Positions 60,001 to 64,000 of a DNA stretch of 64,000 nucleotides are shown here, piece after piece. Both the position numbers and the translations under genes were made by a program. This DNA is from Limnoperna fortunei (lineage: Eukaryota; Mollusca; Bivalvia; Mytilida; Modiolidae), in assembly GCA_944474755.1 (NCBI GenBank), contig OX104117.1, positions 65,835,522 through 65,899,521 of the forward strand, given 5' to 3'. How positions within the stretch are numbered: the first letter of the stretch is position 1; each line of letters begins with the position of its first letter. A model generated the notes under the pieces. It made no database searches, was not told the origin of the DNA, and saw only the letters and a list, made by a program, of their open reading frames with translations.

Positions 60001-63000
60001 TCTTCTGACTGTGACAATGACACAATGTGTCTTCTGACTGTGACAATGACACAATGTATATTCTGACTGTGACAATGACACAATGTGTGTTCAGACTGTG
60101 ACAATGACACAATGTGTCTTCTGACTGTGACAATAACACAATGTGTGTTCTAACTGTCACAATGGCACAATGTGTGTTCTAACTGTGACAATGACACAAT
60201 GTGTGGTCTGACTGTGACAATGACACAATGTGTGTTCTTACTGTGACAATGACACAATGTGTCTTCTGACTGTGACAATGACACAATGTGTCTTCTGACT
60301 GTGACAATGACACAATGTGTGTTCTAACTGTGACAATGACATTATGGGTGGTGAATTTGACAATGACACAATGTGTGTTCTAACTGTGACAATGACACAA
60401 TGGGTGGTGAATTTGACAATGACACAATGTGTGTTCTAACTGTGACAATGACACAATGTGTGTTCTAACTGTGACAATGACACAATGTGTGTTCTGACTG
60501 TGACAATGACACAATGTGTGTTCTAACTGTGACAATGACACAATGTGTGTTCTGACTGTGACAATGACACAATGTGTGTTCTGACTGTGACAATGACACA
60601 ATGTGTGTTCTGACTGTGACAATGACACAATGTGTGTTCTGACTGTGACAATGACACAATGTGTGTTCTGACTGTGACAATGACACAATGTGTGTTCTAA
60701 CTGTGACAATGACACAATGTGTGTTCTAACTGTGACAATGACACGATGGGTGGTGAATTTGACAATGACGCCACCAATAGGTGTTCAGACTTCAAGGGAA
60801 GTGGCAGCATTAAACTTTTTTCCTTTCTGATCCATACCTCATTAAAATATCCGAACATTGAAAAAAAGATTGAACATTGAAAGTACATGCACCGTCTTCA
60901 ATATTCTGCAAACAAAACATTATGTAAAGGGCATTATAATTAAGAAATAATGAGATAACTTACCTTCAAAGTTGTATTGGAATGTTTTATTGTTGAGTAT
61001 TTTGCCACATTTAAACTATAAAGGGAGTTAACATAACCAATAGCACAACACATTTACAGAAATTCTACTTTCTCTGTGGTGGTGCCATGGAATGTCTGAG
61101 ACTGGACTGTTGCTTTCCATTGTAATCAGATTAAGTAATTATTTAGTGATACATTATTTATACTTGTAAAATTTATAATGTTTTTATAATTGATTTTGAG
61201 ACAAATTAAACATTTTCTTAAAAATAGTTTTTTTAATAACAAAAACTGCCAAAAAAAGAATTTTAATGCTTTAATTAAGCATGGCTAGCTGTAAGGAAAG
61301 CCTAGGCTGTTGCTATCACTTGTTTGTCATCTGACATTTTATTTTAATCTTCTCGTATAAACCATTTGTCCCACATGCACTGTAATACAGGTGAGTGATT
61401 ACAGTCTCCTGAGAGGCTTCATTATATATGCATTAGTTATATATGTACATATAAATAGCTATACAGTATTTATAAAGTAATATTGTCCTGTCCATTTTAT
61501 ATGACAGAATATGTCTCAAGGTTAGACGTCACATTATACTTTTTTAACCTTGGGGTATATTTTGGTATAAAACATGGACAACACAATATATTACATGTAT
61601 TGTTATAATTACTCTCATGTCTCATTAGTGAAATCGCTCAGGTGACCGTGTTAGAATCTGCCTACTATAATGATGTTACCCCTTGATGTTGACAGTATGC
61701 AGAATGATGTATTGTATGATGCCAAAAATGATTTTATTCCAGAGGCATAATATGTCCATGCTACTTAATTCTTGTATAAAATATATTCCAATAATAGAAT
61801 GGTAATTCTAATGGGACTGTCTTACAGGAATGGTAATAATAAATATTATTTGACAGCCTAGTTGCATGTCTCCCCGCAAACTTGTTTGGGGGGTATATAG
61901 GAATCACCCTGTCTGTCTGTCTGTCCGTCTGTCCAATTCCCTTGTTAGCGCTTCTCCTCCTAAACCGCTTGACAGATTTTGATGAAACTTTACATGAAGG
62001 GATAACATCATATGTAGATGTGCATGAAGAATTTTCGTTGCTGTCAGATATTATTCAGGGGAGATAATTGGACTTAGACTTTTTAAATATAGTATTCAGT
62101 GCGAGACCTCGTAAGCGCAACTCCTCCTAAACCGTTTGACAGATTTTGATGAAACTTTACATGAAGGAGTACATGAAATGTAGATGTGTATGAAGAATTT
62201 TCGACGCTGTTGGATATTATTCAGGGGAGATAATTGGACTTGAAGCGTGGGGTATCCCTTTGTGAGCGTGCTCACAGTCCACACTTGTTATCAGACTCTC
62301 ATGCACAATTGTTAAATTTCACCACAGATATAATTATTTCTTCCCCACTATATATTTATATTTTATACAAGATGTTCTTTTAGATGACTTTTTCTGATTG
62401 ACAGAATGCAGAATGATGTCAAGTTACCAAGGGAACAGAGAAGGAAGTAAGTCACAATGAAAATGAAATTTTAACAAATTTATACATGTATGCAATAATT
62501 ATTAGTTTGATTACAAAAAGTAGAGCTGAAATCAGTGGAGCTTGATATTAGTATAGTGTACAAATTTGTTGATAATGTGTGGGATACTGCTGTCCCACTT
62601 GGCACATATGTGTTGGCATTGTTGTTTGAAATTTATGTTTGAAGTGACTTATAGGTCAATGGACTGGGTGTGTTAAATTTGATTATTTCTATGTGTTTTG
62701 AATCTATTTTAAATGTGTACATATCAATATAATAAATTATTTACTTACTAACTTTTTCGAAAACACCCCCTCACCCTTTTTTAAACATTCGCTCTGAAAT
62801 ATTTGGGAAATATTTGGCACAACCGTACAGAATTTTGCCAGTGAAAAGACCTCATCATGTTGTGTTGTGTATATATCAAGTTATCTTCATAAACAAGTTT
62901 TCAGCAAAGGTAAACCTGAGGTGGGATGAATGAATGAACAGACAAAGAAACAAACAAACATTCTTTATATATAGAAAACAAAATCATTATTCTCTACTTA

Positions 63001-63361
63001 GTCTTAGAGAGAGCTAACATCATTGTTTGCTATTCATATTACTTGAAGTTTAGGCTATAAGTGTATTAAATTAAAGTGATAGTATAATAAACAATAGTGT
63101 GATGTATTCTAGACATTGTTCAGCTATAAGAATGCAATAGATATATATAATAGTTAAATGTTTGATAGTTGTTATGATATTTATAGTCTTATTCTGCACC
63201 TCTCTAGGATATTTATAGTCTTATGCATTCTGGACCTCTCTTTCAGCTACAAACATGCCATAGATGGTTTGTACAGAGTATTTAAAGAGGAAGGATTTGT
63301 TAGGATGTTTTCTGGTGCTACCATGGCTAGTTCTAGGGCTGTATTAGTCACAGTTGGACAG
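44975..63361 (+). CDS. SLC25A10: Mitochondrial dicarboxylate carrier, exons 1-5 (gene continues past window)
   Basis: Exons 44975-45073, 51148-51264, 52024-52184, 62405-62446, 63247-63361; all introns GT-AG, phases agree, 178 codons. The product exchanges malate or succinate for phosphate or sulfur oxyanions across the inner mitochondrial membrane. Diagnostic blocks: RWYFGG, CCTHPLDLMK|VHLQTQQ (first carrier signature PLDLMK, split by intron 1), ASLTRQ|LTYSMTRFGIYETVK, AGATGGFVGTPPDLVNVRMQ (second signature), NDVKLP, GLYRVFKEEG, FSGATMASSRAVLVTVGQ. The mammalian protein is about 287 residues, so roughly 110 residues with the third signature should lie to the right. No frame lesions. Confidence 0.95.
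45074..46700. other. SLC25A10 intron 1, left part
   Basis: AT-rich, with a T run near 46330-46355. No element with defined ends is recognised here before the MULE remnant. Confidence 0.5.
46706..47767 (+). mobile_element. Internally deleted Mutator-like (MULE) transposon
   Basis: Terminal inverted repeats GGAATGCCAACATTTT (46706) and AAAATGTTGGCATTCC (ending 47767) enclose a remnant with an N-terminal FLYWCH finger joined to the last part of a transposase. About 1.06 kb, far too short for an autonomous copy. Located in intron 1 of the carrier gene. Confidence 0.78.
46958..47481 (+). pseudogene. FLYWCH finger fused to MULE transposase C-terminus
   Basis: Frame 1 (46958-about 47130) gives a FLYWCH-type zinc-finger start: GGYNLAFNGYLFRV, GERTYWKCTIPACPATINT. 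The distal His pair is missing. After a frame change, DYVVTQWIDNDRTLWNHFN, GPRTTNRLEAWHGKLKRKVQ and HSHPNIYTIIQ match the end of FLYWCH-bearing MULE transposases. A second shift leads to KKYRTIDNY...LMEYVDAVSQLLHLG stop at 47481. The DDE core is deleted, so it cannot transpose itself. Confidence 0.8.
47770..48890. other. SLC25A10 intron 1, no element recognised
   Basis: AT-rich. A weakly repeated TGGTTGC/TTGTTTTAGATTGATTATT-like motif appears around 48720-48830. No gene evident. Confidence 0.5.
48893..50290 (+). mobile_element. Helentron-like nonautonomous element 1, about 410-bp internal units
   Basis: Starts CTCACCTGACCCAAAGGTTC and ends CAGGTGAGCGATACAGGCTC then CTGGGAGCCTCTAG. The inner CACCTGA/TCAGGTG pair is an inverted repeat, and the 3' end is a hairpin AGGCTC-CTGG-GAGCCT followed by CTAG and a T run. 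The core is three diverged units (CTTCTCCT...GAAACTTTG, ACACTCCATTGGGTC, GACTCCTTATAGGAGTTATT). This layout fits HINE/pearl-type rolling-circle derivatives known in bivalves. Confidence 0.68.
50351..50854. mobile_element. Second element with MULE-like inverted ends
   Basis: AACCTATGCCAACATTT at the left is inverted as AAATGTTGGCATAGGTT near the right (with AT-rich slippage). The ATGCCAACATTT core equals that of the FLYWCH MULE termini at 46.7 and 47.8 kb. An extra GGAATGCCAACAT occurs inside at about 50384. Noncoding 0.5-kb interior. Confidence 0.6.
51148..51264 (+). CDS. SLC25A10: SLC25A10 exon 2
   Basis: AATGCAG|GTTCATCTACAA ... AGACAG|GTAAAG, 39 codons VHLQTQQTKIKVTVLIGRLY ... FYNGISASLTRQ. 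It forms the matrix loop and second helix start of repeat 1 of the carrier fold. Confidence 0.94.
52024..52184 (+). CDS. SLC25A10: SLC25A10 exon 3
   Basis: TTTCACAG|CTGACC to GTTAG|GTAAGT. Encodes LTYSMTRFGIYETVKKGLTT ... GGFVGTPPDLVNV and two bases of Arg. Its 3' end and donor are copied about four times in the following 290 bp. Confidence 0.95.
52205..52475 (+). repeat. Degenerate tandem copies of SLC25A10 exon 3 end and donor
   Basis: About 72-bp units repeat GGGTTTGTTGGAACACCTCC, TGATCTAGTCAATGTTAG and GTAAGA, starting near 52223, 52293, 52371 and 52440. The last one also copies an upstream exon block (TTTGCTGGGACAACA). Donor-like GTAAGA persists in the first two copies; stops and indels have accumulated. 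They follow the true donor at 52184 by only 20 bp. Confidence 0.88.
52527..55918 (+). mobile_element. Helentron-like element 3, interrupted by element 2
   Basis: The outer element begins GCACACCTGGCCAAAGGCCA at 52527. Its about 250-bp units (CTTCTCTGAAACC, GGCATGTTGGCAACAAA, TTTTGAATGGATCCAATAAA) run to about 53172, resume at about 55380, and end CAGGTGACCGATACAGGCTC then TTGAGATCCTCTTG near 55915. The hairpin is decayed, so this is the older insertion. Confidence 0.62.
53173..55379 (+). mobile_element. Helentron-like element 2, about 165-bp core units
   Basis: Begins AGCTCACCTGACCCAAAGGG and ends CAGGTGAGCGACACAGGCTC then TTAAGAGCCTCTGG, with a perfect palindrome AGGCTCTTAAGAGCCT directly before CTGG and a T run. 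The core has about 12 units (CTTCTTCTCTGAAACCGGTT, TTGTTTGGATGGTCCTCTAT, AATTCAAAATGGCCACCACC, ACATTGGACCCTATGGGAAA). It is nested within element 3. Open frames up to 110 codons are tandem-unit artefacts. Confidence 0.7.
56443..56895. repeat. 31-bp minisatellite in SLC25A10 intron 3
   Basis: Unit AAACTGGGTATTACAAAATA then TCTTAACATAG, about 14 copies, very homogeneous (GGGTATT versus GGATATT variants), which suggests recent expansion. Confidence 0.95.
57085..58425. repeat. About 30-bp minisatellite block 1, SLC25A10 intron 3
   Basis: Unit ACTGTGACAATGACACAATG then TGTGTTCTGA, about 45 copies with TCTTCTGA, TTTTA and TATTCTA endings. Minus-strand frames give HCVIVTVRTHIVSLSQ repeats. These are array artefacts. 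Confidence 0.95.
58426..59262 (-). repeat. Dispersed 0.8-kb repeat R1, copy 2 (inverted)
   Basis: Reverse complement of 8999-9798: TTAGCGACATCACGTGA, GACCACGTGGTTCAGACA, AGTCATAAAGGTAGTCAAAA and AAGCTGTTCAATAAACATCC appear in reversed order. It separates two blocks of the same 30-bp minisatellite. No protein is encoded. Confidence 0.8.
59263..59685. other. AT-rich spacer between R1 and minisatellite block 2
   Basis: No similarity to the minisatellite or R1 seen. Includes runs of A and ATAA. The 72-codon minus-strand open frame here is low complexity. Confidence 0.5.
59686..60775. repeat. About 30-bp minisatellite block 2, SLC25A10 intron 3
   Basis: Same unit as 57085-58425, with an added variant GGGTGGTGAATTTGACAATG near 60350, 60405 and 60750. 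About 36 copies. Confidence 0.95.
61318..61425 (+). mobile_element. Remnant of the Helentron-like family
   Basis: Ends CAGGTGAGTGATTACAGTCT then CCTGAGAGGCTTC, a decayed form of the terminal hairpin seen at 50.29 and 55.38 kb, preceded by AATCTTCTCGTATAAACCAT. Only about 100 bp remain. Confidence 0.5.
61687..61712 (+). repeat. Short copy of SLC25A10 exon 4 start
   Basis: GTTGACAGTATGCAGAATGA then TGT matches the true junction ATTGACAG|AATGCAGAATGA then TGT at 62397-62419 with two differences. It includes the acceptor AG. It lies about 0.7 kb upstream of exon 4 and lacks a following donor. Confidence 0.6.
61868..62290 (+). mobile_element. Dispersed mollusc-type repeat with two 165-bp units and terminal hairpin
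   Basis: Begins CCCCGCAAACTTGTTTGGGG (itself foldable), then a (GTCT)n/GTCCGTCTGTCC run. Two copies of CTTCTCCTCCTAAACCGCTT, GATGAAACTTTACATGAAGG and AGGGGAGATAATTGGACTT follow. The end is TGTGAGCGTGCTCACAGTCC, containing the hairpin GTGAGCGTGCTCAC. The architecture is similar to the other tandem-core elements. Confidence 0.65.
62405..62446 (+). CDS. SLC25A10: SLC25A10 exon 4 (42 nt)
   Basis: GATTGACAG|AATGCAG ... AGGAA|GTAAGT. Encodes RMQNDVKLPREQRRN with shared codons at both ends. It follows a 10.2-kb repeat-filled intron. The motif NDVKLP is specific for this carrier. Confidence 0.95.
63115..63246 (+). repeat. Repeated copies of the SLC25A10 exon 5 acceptor
   Basis: Three acceptor-like sites precede or define exon 5: TTGTTCAG at 63121 followed by an exon-like CTATAAGAATGCAATAGAT (true exon CTACAAACATGCCATAGAT); CTCTCTAG at 63207; and the true CTCTTTCAG at 63246. 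The stretch GATATTTATAGTCTTAT is tandemly duplicated before the last two (63176 and 63208). Confidence 0.85.
63247..63361 (+). CDS. SLC25A10: SLC25A10 exon 5
   Basis: CTCTTTCAG|CTACAAACATG to GGACAG|GTAATA. Encodes YKHAIDGLYRVFKEEGFVRM and FSGATMASSRAVLVTVGQ. Last exon in the window. Confidence 0.95.
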
Positions 63362-63427
63362 GTAATACAGTTTATAATTCATGTTCTTGTGGTATTACTA
63401 GTCTTAGGTTTCTTAGTGTACATTGGG

Positions 63428-63625
63428 TCCTTGGTGGTCCAGTTGTTAAGGTAGTTTATCTACTATTGATCACATGGTCTGTCAACACTGAGGTTGGGGG
63501 TTTGAGTCTCACTTTGGGCAGGGTGCACTCGACTCAATCTTAATTGACAAGGATTGCCAGTTGATACATTTTGTATAGGTGAAAAAATTGCTGAAAGTGG
63601 TGTTAAACAACATTCAAACAAAACA
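63428..63625 (+). mobile_element. tRNA-derived SINE in SLC25A10 intron 5
   Basis: Head GTCCTTGGTGGTCCAGTTGT then TAAGG (altered A box), B-box-like GGTTGGGGGTTTGAGTCTC, linker TTAATTGACAAGGATTGCC, tail TTAAACAACATTCAAACAAA. Internal deletion in the body. Confidence 0.82.
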
Positions 63626-64000
63626 AACGTAAGTGTAAAGACTAGAAATGAAATGAAACAAAATGTTGCCGCAGCATTTGAGCTTAAAATTATTATCAAA
63701 AAAATATTTGTAATTGGAGTAATGTCTAAGGGGTTTTAGTGGGAATTAGAAGTATTTTATATGTAGAAGTCACTTCTCTTTTTGAGGCTGACAGGAAGAA
63801 TTGGGTAGACAACAGTGAGAAGTTACAATATATGTCACAAAAGTAAGGTTAGGATTTGTAATTGTTGGTTAGTGCATGTTTTGTTCCATTTTTATCTTTA
63901 TATGGTTCAATGTTTAGCAATTGGAGTTATTGAAGATACAGTAAATGAAAAACCAAATTTGTGAGTTTTACTTTATAACAAACCTTTTCTTAAATATTCA

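Noticed and set aside
57007..60715. Many minus-strand frames with repeated HCVIVTVRTHIVSLSQ-type text
   Set aside because: Read-through of the 30-bp minisatellite in several frames, in an intron of the carrier gene on the other strand.

Overview
This is an AT-rich, intron-rich and repeat-rich animal nuclear window. It is most likely from a bivalve mollusc: tRNA-headed SINEs of mollusc type, many minisatellites, and Helitron/Helentron-like elements with tandem-repeat cores fill the space between two well-conserved metazoan genes. The species cannot be fixed from the sequence alone. There is no operon, CRISPR array or bacterial feature.

Layout. (1) 1-28.5 kb holds no recognisable host gene. 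It contains a 43-bp satellite at the left edge, a 4.2-kb array of a 72-bp unit invaded by three copies of a hairpin-rich MITE, degraded reverse-transcriptase fragments, SINEs, several palindromes or foldbacks, and a 1.6-kb minisatellite of about 31 bp (22.8-24.4 kb) that is open in all three forward frames. (2) 29014-43226, minus strand, is a complete NACHT/WD-repeat (NWD-type STAND) gene. I could join 11 exons in consistent phase to an open frame of 1746 codons: N-terminal linker, DUF4062-like domain, NACHT ATPase, C-terminal WD repeats. (3) 43227-44974 is the head-to-head intergenic gap. (4) 44975 to beyond the right edge, plus strand, carries the first five exons (178 codons) of a mitochondrial dicarboxylate carrier (SLC25A10). 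Its long introns 1 and 3 hold a deleted MULE with a FLYWCH finger, three elements with conserved termini and different tandem cores, and two large minisatellites.

Main observation. At six splice junctions of the two genes (NWD exons 3, 5 and 7; carrier exons 3, 4 and 5) the adjacent intron carries one to about 46 extra copies of that same exon edge, usually with its splice site. The largest case is a 1.66-kb, 36-bp minisatellite in NWD intron 7. Its unit is the last 26 nt of exon 7 plus the 5' splice site, so the array is a ladder of decoy or alternative donors and encodes a repeated KLPQYVLQ motif matching exon-encoded KPPQYILQ. Two of the duplications would, if used, add in-frame peptides (14 and 13 codons). 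This points to splice-junction-seeded tandem duplication as a recurring process here. Whether the extra sites are used needs RNA data.

The two genes are not obviously linked in function. The NWD protein is a cytosolic STAND ATPase scaffold; the carrier sits in the inner mitochondrial membrane.
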